Shown here: one piece after another, positions 25,924 through 34,203 of the stretch
Position numbering within the stretch: position 1 is the stretch's first letter
How the letters are laid out: every line of letters begins with the position of its first letter
Assembly: GCA_002702745.1 (NCBI GenBank)
Contig: PABM01000011.1
Coordinates: 1-64,000, forward strand
DNA length: 64,000 nucleotides
Source of the DNA: Flavobacteriaceae bacterium
GTDB lineage: Bacteria > Bacteroidota > Bacteroidia > Flavobacteriales > Flavobacteriaceae
Direction of reading: 5' to 3'
Position numbers and translations under genes: made by a program
Notes under the pieces: model-generated
What the model was told of the DNA's origin: nothing
Databases searched by the model: none
Seen by the model: only the letters and a program-made list of their open reading frames with translations

Positions 25924-27795
25924 TTAACGACCCATATAAACAAGGAGAACAGAAATATCATTGGGTGATACGCCGCTAATTCTTGATGCTTGCGATATGG
26001 TTTCGGGTTTAATTTTATTTAACTTTTCTAATGCTTCAGTACTTATCGATTTAAGTTTTTTATAATCAAAATCTTTAGGAATCTTTACAGACTCGAGTCG
26101 GTTTAATTTGTCGGCGTTATTTTTTTCTTTTTGGATGTAGCCACTGTATTTGATTTGGATTTCTGCTTGATCTTGTACATCTTCAGAAAGTTTGTTTGTA
26201 GAAATGTATGAGTCAACACTATCGCATTCTTTAAGGTCTGACATATATATATTTGGCCTCGATAAAATTTTATCAGCTTTACCAGACTGTTTAATCAACG
26301 CTGATTCTTTTGATGAAAGAACGGGGTTGATTTCAGCTGGTAGAATGCTTTGAGATTTTAAAAAACTAATTAAGTCCGCTGACTGTTTAAATTTTTGATC
26401 ACAGACAGCCAGTCTTTCATCACTAGCAAGGCCTAATGAGTGACTAGCCTCTGTCAACCTTTGATCAGCATTGTCTTGCCTTAAAAGCATTCTATATTCT
26501 GCTCTTGATGTGAACATTCTATAAGGCTCTTCAGTTCCTTTTGTAATTAAATCATCAATTAAAACACCGATGTATGCTTCATCTCTTTTAAGTACGAAAG
26601 GGTTTTTTTCTTTAATTTTTAGAACCGCATTAATCCCTGCCATCAGACCTTGGGATCCAGCTTCTTCGTAACCAGTAGTTCCATTAATTTGGCCTGCGAA
26701 AAAAAGATTGCTGATAATCTTAGTTTCTAAAGAATACTTGAGTTGTGTTGGATAAAAATAGTCGTATTCGATAGCATAGCCTGGCCTAAAAAACTTTACA
26801 TTTTCAAACCCTGGAACTGCACGTAAGGCAGAAAACTGAACTTCTTCTGGTAAGGAAGTTGAAAAACCGTTAACATAAACCTCTACAGTGTTCCAGCCTT
26901 CGGGCTCAACAAACAATTGGTGTCTTTCTCTTTCTGAAAATCTGTGAATTTTGTCTTCAATTGAAGGGCAATAACGGGGGCCGACACTTTTTATTCTGCC
27001 GTTAAACATTGGAGACCTGTCAAATCCTTCTCTGAGCAAATCATGAACCTCGGTGCTCGTATAAGTCATATGACATGATAATTGCTTTTTTAACGGGGTT
27101 GATGAGTTTAAATAAGAAAATTTTTGAGGGTTTTCATCGCCTGGTTGCTCAATCATTTTAGAATAGTCAAGCGATCTTCCGTCAACTCTTGGCGGTGTTC
27201 CTGTTTTCATTCTTCCTGATTCAAAACCAAGAGACACAAGTTGCTCCGTAATACCTGTTACTGCTTTTTCTCCAGCCCTACCACCACCAAAATTTTTGTC
27301 TCCCACATGAATTAGGCCGTTAAGAAATGTTCCGTTTGTGAGAACTACTGTTTTGCCTTTAATCTTTTGGCCTAAACCTGTAACAACCCCACACAGCTTG
27401 TTTTTTTCAATCCAAAGGTTTTTAACCATTTCTTGATAAAAATCAAGATTTGGTGTGGACTCAAGCATTTCTCTCCAATATTGAGCAAATAGAGCCCTGT
27501 CATTTTGGGCTCTTGGGCTCCACATAGCTGGACCTTTTGATAGGTTAAGCATTTTAAATTGAATTGAAGATTTGTCGGTTACGATTCCGCTGTAACCACC
27601 AATAGCATCAATCTCTCTAACAATTTGACCTTTCGCAATTCCACCCATCGCTGGGTTGCAAGACATCTGACCAATGGTTTGGAGGTTCATTGTGACCAAT
27701 AGTGTTTTTGCACCAAGATTAGCTGCGGCCGCTGCAGCTTCACTGCCAGCATGCCCACCGCCAACTACTATTACGTCATATTCTTGATTAAACAT
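25924..27795 (-). CDS. mnmG: tRNA uridine-5-carboxymethylaminomethyl synthase MnmG (GidA)
   Basis: A 623-residue flavoprotein of normal length. The N-terminal FAD loop is VVGGGHAGSEAA (residues 10-21); other family motifs are MSCNPAMGGIAKGQIVREIDA, GTFLNGLIHVG, and the C-terminal helical RNA-binding region (SGYIQKE). With MnmE it modifies the wobble uridine of several tRNAs. It has a TATATTTG promoter element and a parS-like site immediately upstream, with a second parS site at its 3' end, so it is bracketed by ParB sites. Confidence 0.97.
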   Translation of the reverse strand: MFNQEYDVIVVGGGHAGSEAAAAAANLGAKTLLVTMNLQTIGQMSCNPAMGGIAKGQIVREIDAIGGYSGIVTDKSSIQFKMLNLSKGPAMWSPRAQNDRALFAQYWREMLESTPNLDFYQEMVKNLWIEKNKLCGVVTGLGQKIKGKTVVLTNGTFLNGLIHVGDKNFGGGRAGEKAVTGITEQLVSLGFESGRMKTGTPPRVDGRSLDYSKMIEQPGDENPQKFSYLNSSTPLKKQLSCHMTYTSTEVHDLLREGFDRSPMFNGRIKSVGPRYCPSIEDKIHRFSERERHQLFVEPEGWNTVEVYVNGFSTSLPEEVQFSALRAVPGFENVKFFRPGYAIEYDYFYPTQLKYSLETKIISNLFFAGQINGTTGYEEAGSQGLMAGINAVLKIKEKNPFVLKRDEAYIGVLIDDLITKGTEEPYRMFTSRAEYRMLLRQDNADQRLTEASHSLGLASDERLAVCDQKFKQSADLISFLKSQSILPAEINPVLSSKESALIKQSGKADKILSRPNIYMSDLKECDSVDSYISTNKLSEDVQDQAEIQIKYSGYIQKEKNNADKLNRLESVKIPKDFDYKKLKSISTEALEKLNKIKPETISQASRISGVSPNDISVLLVYMGR

Positions 27796-27800
27796 ATGCT

Positions 27801-27816
27801 AGTTTCACGTGGAACA
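27801..27816. other. second parS-like site, in the mnmG leader
   Basis: AGTTTCACGTGGAACA (reverse complement TGTTCCACGTGAAACT) differs from the parS consensus at one terminal base. It lies between the mnmG -7 element and its ATG, so ParB binding could also affect mnmG transcription. Confidence 0.65.
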
Positions 27817-27822
27817 TTTCTG

Positions 27823-27830
27823 CAAATATA
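27823..27830 (-). promoter_or_regulatory. -7 promoter element for mnmG
   Basis: Minus-strand TATATTTG, full TAnnTTTG match, 27 nt before the mnmG ATG; it lies between the ybeY stop codon and the parS-like site. Confidence 0.6.
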
Positions 27831-27832
27831 AT

Positions 27833-28255
27833 TTATTTATAAGTGGAATGAAAAGCAGCAATAGCTTTGTCTTCAGCGGACCTCATAACAACCAAGTCTT
27901 TACTGTTCTTGTCTTTATAGCCACAAAGATGAAGGAGTGCATGACATAAAACCCTAAGTGTTTCATTTTCAATAGTTTGTGAATAATAAACAGCGTTTTG
28001 CTCAACTATTTTTTGACATACAAACACCTCCCCTGAAAGCTCTTTATCTTCAGAATAATCAAAAGCGATAACATCTGTAGGGTAATCGTGATTGAGAAAC
28101 TGGTTATTTATAAAATGTATTTTCTCAGCTGAGACAAAGTTATAATGAACATTTTTGACAGTGAAACCTTCGTCCTTTGCTAAAGAATGAAGCCAATCTT
28201 TGATACTGTCGTCATTATCAAGAACAAATGCTGTGTTATATATAAACTCAATCAT
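27833..28255 (-). CDS. ybeY: endoribonuclease YbeY
   Basis: A 140-residue rRNA maturation factor. The metal motif reads HALLHLCGYKD, keeping the first two His ligands and having Asp where many bacteria have the third His, a substitution I believe is usual in Bacteroidota. YbeY works in 16S rRNA 3'-end processing and ribosome quality control. The ATG at 28255 (MIEFIYN) is chosen over one at 28273 because a -7 promoter element (28261-28268) lies between them; the mRNA is then nearly leaderless. Confidence 0.92.
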   Translation of the reverse strand: MIEFIYNTAFVLDNDDSIKDWLHSLAKDEGFTVKNVHYNFVSAEKIHFINNQFLNHDYPTDVIAFDYSEDKELSGEVFVCQKIVEQNAVYYSQTIENETLRVLCHALLHLCGYKDKNSKDLVVMRSAEDKAIAAFHSTYK

Positions 28256-28260
28256 GGAAG

Positions 28261-28268
28261 CAAAGCTA
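28261..28268 (-). promoter_or_regulatory. -7 promoter element for ybeY
   Basis: Minus-strand TAGCTTTG (TAnnTTTG) ends 5 nt before the ATG at 28255. The expected transcript starts at or beside the A of that codon. Confidence 0.5.
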
Positions 28269-28294
28269 CACATTCAATTGAAGAATTAATGTTT

Positions 28295-28302
28295 TATATT
28301 TG
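28295..28302 (+). promoter_or_regulatory. -7 promoter element for gltX
   Basis: TATATTTG, a full match, 23 nt before the GTG start at 28326 and divergent from the ybeY element. Confidence 0.6.
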
Positions 28303-28325
28303 ACAAAAGTAATCATTACACTATT

Positions 28326-29813
28326 GTGAGACGAGTAAGATTTGCACCAAGCCCAACAGGACCGCTTCATGTGGGTGGTCTGCGAACAGCCCTGTTTAAC
28401 TACCTGTTTGCCAAAAATTCAGGAGGTGATTTTATTCTTAGAATTGAAGATACTGACAAAAAAAGAGAGGTGCCAGGAGCTGAGCAATATATTGTTGATT
28501 CACTGGCTTGGTGTGGAATCACTCCAGACGAAGGCCCAAAAACAGGCGGCAAGCTTGGTCCTTACAGGCAGAGCGAGAGGAATCATTTGTATGAAGAAAA
28601 AATTAAGATCTTGGTTGATTCTGGGCTCGCCTATTATGCATTTGATTCAGAAGAAGAGCTTAGTTTGTGTAGAGAAGATTCTGAGAAAAAGGGAGAGACC
28701 TTTATGTATAATTGGAAAAACCGAAAGTCTCTCAAAAACTCTCTTTCGCTTGATAAAGAATCTGTGGATAAGCTGCTTGAAAAAGGAGAAAAGCATGTAA
28801 TAAGATTTTTATCACCTGAAAACCAGAAGGTTAAAACTGTTGATGTAATAAGAGGCGAATCTGTTATTGATTCTAGCTTATTAGATGATAAGATCCTAAT
28901 GAAAGCAAACGGAGCTCCAACATATCATTTTGCCAATGTTGTTGATGATCACTTAATGAAAATTACCCATGTAATTAGAGGAGAGGAGTGGTTGCCTTCT
29001 CTGGCGCTACACGTTCTCTTGTATGAAGCGTTTGGTTGGGAAAAGCCGATTTTTGCTCACCTTCCTTTAATTCTCAACCCAAACGGAAAAGGAAAGCTCA
29101 GCAAGAGAAGTGGTGAAAAAGGAGGGTTTCCAGTGTTTCCAATCGACTGGAGTGGGGATACAAAGCTAAAAGGTTTTAGAGAGGCCGGCATCCTTCCAGA
29201 AGGATTAGTTAACTATTTAGCAACGCTTGGCTGGTCGCCTGAAGAAGGCCTAGAGGTATTGACGCTGCATAAGCTGACAGAATTATTTTTATTGGAAAAT
29301 GTTGTTTCATCTGCAGCAAACTTTGATTTTGAAAAACTAAAATGGTATAACCACAAGCATATCCAAACAACAGATAGCCCTAAGCTGGCTGAGCTACTTA
29401 TGGGTCTAAATAAGAACGCCGGTGAAATTGTAAAAGAAAAGTTGGTAGACGCTGTACCTCTTGTAAAAGAAAGAGCTAATACTGTTTGTGATCTTTGGGA
29501 ATTGGTAAGGTATTTGTTTTTTGACCCAACAAGCTACGATGAAAAAAGTTTAAAGAAGATATCTAAAGACGGTCTCGACAGAATAGTTTTTGAAATAATT
29601 AGTCAGTGTAAGAAAAGAGAGGGTGCTATGGGTTTCGTTGAAGATCTTAAATCTTGGGGCGAAGAAATTGGAATAGGGGCTGGTCAAATAATGATGACTA
29701 CAAGAGTAATCTTAACCGGTGGTATGACAGGTGTTGGTGTTCAAGAAATAGTGTCGTTCATTGGGCTTGAAAGCGTTGGTCGACGTGCGGAAAAATTTGA
29801 AGACAGAATTTAA
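28326..29813 (+). CDS. gltX: glutamyl-tRNA synthetase
   Basis: A 495-residue class I synthetase. The HIGH-type motif is in PSPTGPLHVGGLRTALF at the N-terminus, and the KMSKS-type motif reads GKLSKRSG near residue 260. An anticodon-binding helical domain fills the C-terminal third. It charges tRNA-Glu. The start is GTG at 28326, just before the conserved RVRFAPSPTG; no ATG is available. A +2 frame reading of 152 codons inside it is a shadow. Confidence 0.97.
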   Translation: MRRVRFAPSPTGPLHVGGLRTALFNYLFAKNSGGDFILRIEDTDKKREVPGAEQYIVDSLAWCGITPDEGPKTGGKLGPYRQSERNHLYEEKIKILVDSGLAYYAFDSEEELSLCREDSEKKGETFMYNWKNRKSLKNSLSLDKESVDKLLEKGEKHVIRFLSPENQKVKTVDVIRGESVIDSSLLDDKILMKANGAPTYHFANVVDDHLMKITHVIRGEEWLPSLALHVLLYEAFGWEKPIFAHLPLILNPNGKGKLSKRSGEKGGFPVFPIDWSGDTKLKGFREAGILPEGLVNYLATLGWSPEEGLEVLTLHKLTELFLLENVVSSAANFDFEKLKWYNHKHIQTTDSPKLAELLMGLNKNAGEIVKEKLVDAVPLVKERANTVCDLWELVRYLFFDPTSYDEKSLKKISKDGLDRIVFEIISQCKKREGAMGFVEDLKSWGEEIGIGAGQIMMTTRVILTGGMTGVGVQEIVSFIGLESVGRRAEKFEDRI

Positions 29814-29890
29814 CATTATTTTAAAATAAAAAACTTTACAGAAGCTTGTCTTTTCTGTATATTGTATGTTACGAACCAAATTTATTTAAA

Positions 29891-30823
29891 ATGATATTTT
29901 ATACTATTATTCTGCCTATAGGGCTATTACTTCTTTTCTTCACTTTTTTCATTGTTAAACAACAAACTTCTGCTGTCATAGAAAGATTTGGAAAATTTGT
30001 AAGCGTTAGACAATCTGGGCTTCAAATAAAAATTCCTATCATTGATAGTGTAGCGGGAAGGCTAAGCTTGAGAATTCAACAGCTTGATGTTGTTGTTGAA
30101 ACTAAAACAAAAGATGACGTTTTTGTAAAACTAAAAGTATCCGTACAATTTAAGGTAATTAAGGAAAAAGTTTACGATGCTTTTTACAAACTAGACAATC
30201 CTAGTGATCAAATCACAAGCTTCATTTTTGATGTAGTGCGTGCTGAGGTACCAAAGCTAATTCTTGATGACGTGTTTCTTAAGAAAGATGATATTGCAAT
30301 TGCCGTTAAATCTGAGCTTCAAGATGCTATGACAGAGTATGGGTTCCAAATAATTAAAACGTTAGTGACTGATATTGATCCAGATTCTCAAGTTAAAGAA
30401 TCAATGAACAGAATTAACGCCTCAGAAAGAGAAAAAGTAGCTGCCCAATTTGAGGGAGAAGCCCAAAAGATTTTAATCGTTGAGAAAGCTAAGGCTGAAG
30501 CTGAAAGCAAAAGGCTTCAAGGTCAGGGTATTGCAGATCAAAGAAGGGAAATTGCAAGAGGGTTAGAGGATTCTGTGAAAGTGCTTAACGGAGTTGACAT
30601 TAACTCCCAAGAGGCTTCTGCGCTGATTGTTGTTACTCAGCATTATGACACGCTTCAATCGGTAGGGGCTGAAGCAAACAGTAATCTAATTTTGATGCCT
30701 AACTCTCCTCAGGCAGGATCTGAGATGCTAAACAACATGGTTGCATCCTTTACGGCCAGTAATCAAATTGGAGAAGAAATGAAAAAAGCAAGAATGCAGC
30801 AAAAAGGAAAAGAGTCTAAATAA
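29891..30823 (+). CDS. SPFH/Band 7 (stomatin-prohibitin) membrane protein
   Basis: Starting from the ATG at 29891 this is a 310-residue protein: one N-terminal membrane helix (about 4-22), the Band 7 domain (VIERFGKFVSVRQSGLQIKIP through DIDPDSQVKESMN) and a long Ala/Glu-rich coiled coil (AQFEGEAQKILIVEKAKAEAE). It belongs to the stomatin/HflK-like group, which forms large membrane-anchored ring assemblies. A longer TTG start at 29846 is possible but adds a non-homologous stretch. It follows gltX in the same direction; no NfeD protease partner is adjacent. Confidence 0.9.
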   Translation: MIFYTIILPIGLLLLFFTFFIVKQQTSAVIERFGKFVSVRQSGLQIKIPIIDSVAGRLSLRIQQLDVVVETKTKDDVFVKLKVSVQFKVIKEKVYDAFYKLDNPSDQITSFIFDVVRAEVPKLILDDVFLKKDDIAIAVKSELQDAMTEYGFQIIKTLVTDIDPDSQVKESMNRINASEREKVAAQFEGEAQKILIVEKAKAEAESKRLQGQGIADQRREIARGLEDSVKVLNGVDINSQEASALIVVTQHYDTLQSVGAEANSNLILMPNSPQAGSEMLNNMVASFTASNQIGEEMKKARMQQKGKESK

Positions 30824-30828
30824 CTCTT
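30810..30828. terminator. weak bidirectional terminator hairpin between the SPFH and glnS genes
   Basis: AAGAGT (30810-30815) pairs with ACTCTT (30823-30828); flanking A- and T-rich runs allow either direction. The stems overlap both stop codons, so support is modest. Confidence 0.35.
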
Positions 30829-32500
30829 ACTTTTTCCAAGAGTCTCTAAGGCCGACAGTTTTGTTAAAAACAATGTTGTCGGCTTTACTCTTTTTATCTA
30901 CTGTGAAATATCCTTTCCTTTGGAACTGAAAAGTGTCTCCTGGAACAACATCTTTTAAAGATGGCTCTGCTTTTGCATGAATAAGTTTTAATGAGTCAGG
31001 GTTTATGTCGTCAAGAAAGTTGCCTTTTTCATTTGATCCTGGCGCCTCTTCTTTAAATAGCCTGTCGTAACTGTTAACAATTATGTTTATACTTTCTTTT
31101 TGAGTTACCCAGTGAAGGGTTCCTTTTACTTTTCTCAGGCTTTCCTCTGTTGCAGAACCGCTTTTACTTTTTGGGTCGTACTCACACAGTATTTCAACTA
31201 TATCCCCTGCAGCATCTTTAATCACGCCTGTTCCTTTGATTATATATGCGCTTTTGAGCCTGACCTCTTTACCTGTGGTTAGCCTAAAGAACTTTCTATT
31301 GGCTTCTTCTTTGAAGTCCTCTCTTTCAATATATAGGTGTTTATTAAAGGGTATTATTCTTTTTTTAATAGTGTCTTTCTCAGGGTTGTCCTCAGACTCA
31401 AGCTCTTCAGTTTTACCTTCTGGATAGTTTGTTATAGTTAGTTTAACAGGGTCTATAACAACCATTTTTCTATCTGCTTCTTTATTTAAATCTTCTCTAA
31501 TACAAAACTCAAGCAAAGAAACATCAATTACATTTTCTCTTTTTGCAACACCAACCTTGTTTATAAATTCTCTGATGGATTTCGATGTGTATCCTCTTCT
31601 TCGAAGGCCTGAGATTGTTGGCATTCGTGGATCGTCCCAACCGTCAACCAACTCTTTTTCAACTAAAACCGCAAGCTTTCTTTTACTCATTATTGTATAG
31701 CTTAGATTCAGTCTTGCAAATTCTCTTTGTTTTGGTAAAACAGACATGTTTTGTGTCTCAGGCTTTATTGAATCTATAAACCACTCGTATAAATCTCTGT
31801 GTGGCTTAAATTCTAAAGAGCACAAAGAATGTGAAACTTGTTCAATGTAATCACATTGTCCGTGAGCCCAATCATACATTGGATATATTTTCCAATCTGT
31901 TGACGTTCTGTGGTGTGGCTTATTTAGAACCCTGTAAATAATCGGGTCTCTCATAAGCATGTTTGGGTGAGACATGTCAATCTTTGCTCTTAAAACATGA
32001 ACCCCTTCTTTATGCACACCATTTTTCATTTCGGTAAAAATATTTAGGTTTTCTTCAATATCTCTCTCTCTGAAAGGACTGTTTTTGCCAACAGTAGTGG
32101 GTGTGCCTTTTTGTTCCGCCATTTCCTCAGAGGTTTGAGAATCCACATACGCTTTTCCTTTTTTTATGAGTACGATTGCCCATTCGTAAAGTTGTTGAAA
32201 GTTGTCTGACGAGTAAGTGACTTTGCCCCAATTAAACCCCAACCATAAAACATCTTGTTTAATTGCTTTTACATATTCAACTTCTTCTTTTTCTGGGTTT
32301 GTATCATCGAATCTAAGATTAACAGGGGCATTATATTTTTGTCCTAATCCAAAGTTTAAACCAATTGCTTTAGCGTGTCCTATGTGTAAATAACCGTTTG
32401 GCTCAGGAGGAAATCTAAACCTCAAATCTTTTGAGTCAAAGCCAGAAGCCAAATCTGCTTGAATAATTTGCTCTATAAAATTTTCTGGTTTATTTTCCAC
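30827..32500 (-). CDS. glnS: glutaminyl-tRNA synthetase
   Basis: A 557-residue class I synthetase. It has RFPPEPNGYLHIGHAKAIG (HIGH motif) at about 29-47, DDTNPEKE, the GlnRS-type HRTSTDWKIYPMYDWAHG block, and TIMSKRKL as KMSKS. The C-terminal half is the two-barrel anticodon-binding domain. It charges tRNA-Gln directly, so a GatCAB route is not required for Gln. The start is GTG at 32500. A TAACTTTG promoter element (32525-32532, minus) lies 24 nt upstream. Confidence 0.97.
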   Translation of the reverse strand: MENKPENFIEQIIQADLASGFDSKDLRFRFPPEPNGYLHIGHAKAIGLNFGLGQKYNAPVNLRFDDTNPEKEEVEYVKAIKQDVLWLGFNWGKVTYSSDNFQQLYEWAIVLIKKGKAYVDSQTSEEMAEQKGTPTTVGKNSPFRERDIEENLNIFTEMKNGVHKEGVHVLRAKIDMSHPNMLMRDPIIYRVLNKPHHRTSTDWKIYPMYDWAHGQCDYIEQVSHSLCSLEFKPHRDLYEWFIDSIKPETQNMSVLPKQREFARLNLSYTIMSKRKLAVLVEKELVDGWDDPRMPTISGLRRRGYTSKSIREFINKVGVAKRENVIDVSLLEFCIREDLNKEADRKMVVIDPVKLTITNYPEGKTEELESEDNPEKDTIKKRIIPFNKHLYIEREDFKEEANRKFFRLTTGKEVRLKSAYIIKGTGVIKDAAGDIVEILCEYDPKSKSGSATEESLRKVKGTLHWVTQKESINIIVNSYDRLFKEEAPGSNEKGNFLDDINPDSLKLIHAKAEPSLKDVVPGDTFQFQRKGYFTVDKKSKADNIVFNKTVGLRDSWKK

Positions 32501-32524
32501 AATAGTTTGTTTTTAATAAGTTTA

Positions 32525-32532
32525 CAAAGTTA
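32525..32532 (-). promoter_or_regulatory. -7 promoter element for glnS
   Basis: Minus-strand TAACTTTG (TAnnTTTG), 24 nt before the glnS GTG, in the short gap shared with folB. Confidence 0.5.
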
Positions 32533-32547
32533 TCAAAAGAATAGTTA

Positions 32548-32907
32548 ATGAAAGCTACGGTTAAAGTTGAAAATCTCAAAATATATGCTTTTCATGGTTG
32601 CATGAAAGAAGAAAAGGTAATAGGAGGCGATTATATTGTAAATGTTGAGGCAGATTGTTTTGTGGGCAATGATGCTTTTAACGACGTGATATCAGGCACC
32701 GTAGACTATGTTGATTTAGCAAGAATAGCAAAAAGGGAGATGTTGACAAGGTCTAATTTGCTTGAGGCTGTAGTGAAAAGAATTATAGACAGCTCGTTTA
32801 AAGAAATTAGTATTTTAAAAAGAATTTCTGTGACAGTTTTTAAACTAAGCCCCCCTATTAATGCAGATGTTGAAGCTGTTTCAGTAACAATGGAAGAAGA
32901 AAGATAA
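32548..32907 (+). CDS. folB: dihydroneopterin aldolase
   Basis: A 119-residue single-domain enzyme. The N-terminal KIYAFHGCMKEEKVIGGDY and the later VDYVDLARIAKREM and KLSPPINADVEAVSVTM match FolB. It splits dihydroneopterin to hydroxymethyl-dihydropterin in folate synthesis. It is divergent from glnS and followed by tRNA-Cys on the same strand. Confidence 0.93.
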   Translation: MKATVKVENLKIYAFHGCMKEEKVIGGDYIVNVEADCFVGNDAFNDVISGTVDYVDLARIAKREMLTRSNLLEAVVKRIIDSSFKEISILKRISVTVFKLSPPINADVEAVSVTMEEER

Positions 32908-32932
32908 GCGGAGATAAATAAAAAATTTATCC

Positions 32933-32940
32933 TACATTTG
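32933..32940 (+). promoter_or_regulatory. -7 promoter element for tRNA-Cys
   Basis: TACATTTG (TAnnTTTG) ends 17 nt before the first base of the tRNA. The -33 element is not obvious. Confidence 0.55.
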
Positions 32941-32957
32941 CGCTCACCATATGAAAG

Positions 32958-33028
32958 GGCGCCTTGGCCGAGTGGCTAGGCAGAGGTCTGCAAAACCTTG
33001 TACGGCGGTTCGAATCCGCCAGGCGCCT
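32958..33028 (+). tRNA. tRNA-Cys (GCA)
   Basis: A 71-nt cloverleaf: acceptor GGCGCCT/AGGCGCC with discriminator U, three-pair D stem GCC/GGC, anticodon arm GAGGT-CTGCAAA-ACCTT with anticodon GCA at 32990-32992, 4-nt variable loop and T stem GGCGG/CCGCC with loop TTCGAAT. U73 is the main cysteine identity base. The 3' CCA is not encoded. A promoter and a terminator flank it, so it is a single-gene unit. Confidence 0.95.
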
Positions 33029-33038
33029 CATCAAAAAA

Positions 33039-33063
33039 CCCCTGTTAATTAGCAGGGGTTTTA
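33039..33063. terminator. intrinsic terminator between tRNA-Cys and the NTF2-like gene
   Basis: CCCCTG (33039-33044) and CAGGGG (33053-33058) form a stem with an 8-nt loop, preceded by A6 and followed by TTTTAAT, so it can act for the tRNA and for the convergent gene ending at 33080. Confidence 0.85.
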
Positions 33064-33079
33064 ATGTTTTGTTCATTGT

Positions 33080-33604
33080 TTACTCCGTCTCTTGTGAAAG
33101 AGCAAGTTCGGCCATCATTTCCTGAGTATCATAATTATGATATTCTTCTATAATTTTTCCATCATCTCCCCATTTGAAACCAATGTGGGCTGGTAAAACA
33201 ATTGTTTTTCCACTTACTTTTCCTGTTGCATTCCAATCAAACCATGATTGCGTTAGAGTGACAGAAGGGTATTCTCCTAAGGCTGGATAAGTTATTGTCT
33301 GAACCCAAACACCAAGGTCTTCTCCGCCTTCTTCACCAAAACTCATTGTTATAGGTTCAAATCCAGCATGTTGTGCTTCTAACATTGAAACTAGCTCATC
33401 AGGCCCAACCGGTGTCTTAGAGTTTAAATACACCTTAAGATCAGGGGACCAAAGAGCTCTAAGTCCGTCCATGTCGTTGTTTAGGTAGTTTTGGAAATGT
33501 ACTTTAATTAGGTTTGAATTATCGTCGTCAAAAGTTACCTGCACACCTTGGTTGCAGCTAAAAATGGTTACTGCAGCAAAAATTGATAAAATTATTTTTT
33601 TCAT
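33080..33604 (-). CDS. NTF2-like (SnoaL-type) lipoprotein
   Basis: A 174-residue lipoprotein (lipobox IFSC, Cys17) whose mature part shows the cone-barrel NTF2 pattern: an N-terminal helix with NDMDGLRALWSPDLKVY, and later strands TLTQSWFDW and IGFKWGDDGKIIEEYHNYD. Members of this fold bind small ligands or act as enzymes, and no catalytic residues are clear here. A similar protein is encoded 36 nt upstream on the same strand, probably a duplicated pair acting at the periplasmic side of a membrane. Confidence 0.75.
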   Translation of the reverse strand: MKKIILSIFAAVTIFSCNQGVQVTFDDDNSNLIKVHFQNYLNNDMDGLRALWSPDLKVYLNSKTPVGPDELVSMLEAQHAGFEPITMSFGEEGGEDLGVWVQTITYPALGEYPSVTLTQSWFDWNATGKVSGKTIVLPAHIGFKWGDDGKIIEEYHNYDTQEMMAELALSQETE

Positions 33605-33640
33605 AGTTATTCGTGTTTTTTCATGATTATATTTATAAAA

Positions 33641-34135
33641 TTATTTCGTTGGCACAGGTACTGCCATTTCTTTATTAAACTCTTCATCTGCAAAAAACCC
33701 TTGCGAAACAACTATTTTACCATCTTCCCATTTGTAGTCAAAATGAGCTCTAATCTCGAGCTGGTTTCCAGTTGCGTTTGATGTTGCGCTCCAGGTAAAC
33801 CAGAAATTAGACCAAATGCCTCCATTAGAAAAATAGTTTGTGTGAACGTATGGGTCAGACATTTTTATGTCAGAAAACACGACATGTTGTTGTTTCCACC
33901 CATCAATTAAATCTGAGAGGCCATCAATTGTCGTGCTGTTAAATCTTGTTTGAACAGTATCTGAGTATAGGTCTCTAGAAAGCTCGTATGAGTTGTTTTG
34001 ATACTCCGCGGCTAAGTCTAAAACTTTAACCGATAGATCATCCGTTCTTTGAATTATACCGGCATTCTCACTTGCTGGTTGTTCGCATGCCGCAAACATA
34101 AATGAGGCTAATATAATTAGCGTTATTTTTTTCAT
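33641..34135 (-). CDS. NTF2-like lipoprotein, paralogue of the next gene
   Basis: A 164-residue lipoprotein (MFAAC, Cys17). Its mature part has the same order as its neighbour: FNSTTIDGLSDLIDGWKQQHVVFSDIKM, then WFTWSATSNATGN and AHFDYKWEDGKIVVSQGFF, consistent with an NTF2-like fold. It is first in a two-gene unit and sits 69 nt from the LysE gene. No function is assigned; the shared pattern W-x-W/T-G-x...HF-x-KW-x-DGKI suggests recent common origin with the adjacent gene. Confidence 0.72.
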   Translation of the reverse strand: MKKITLIILASFMFAACEQPASENAGIIQRTDDLSVKVLDLAAEYQNNSYELSRDLYSDTVQTRFNSTTIDGLSDLIDGWKQQHVVFSDIKMSDPYVHTNYFSNGGIWSNFWFTWSATSNATGNQLEIRAHFDYKWEDGKIVVSQGFFADEEFNKEMAVPVPTK

Positions 34136-34203
34136 TTTATAAAAGATTGTTGATTAGTAGCTTAAATATAATAAATTATATTACAGTATATAATATAATA
34201 GCA

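Noticed and set aside
28342..28800. 152-codon open frame inside gltX
   Set aside because: It lies wholly within a clear glutamyl-tRNA synthetase gene in another frame and has no family features; it is a shadow.
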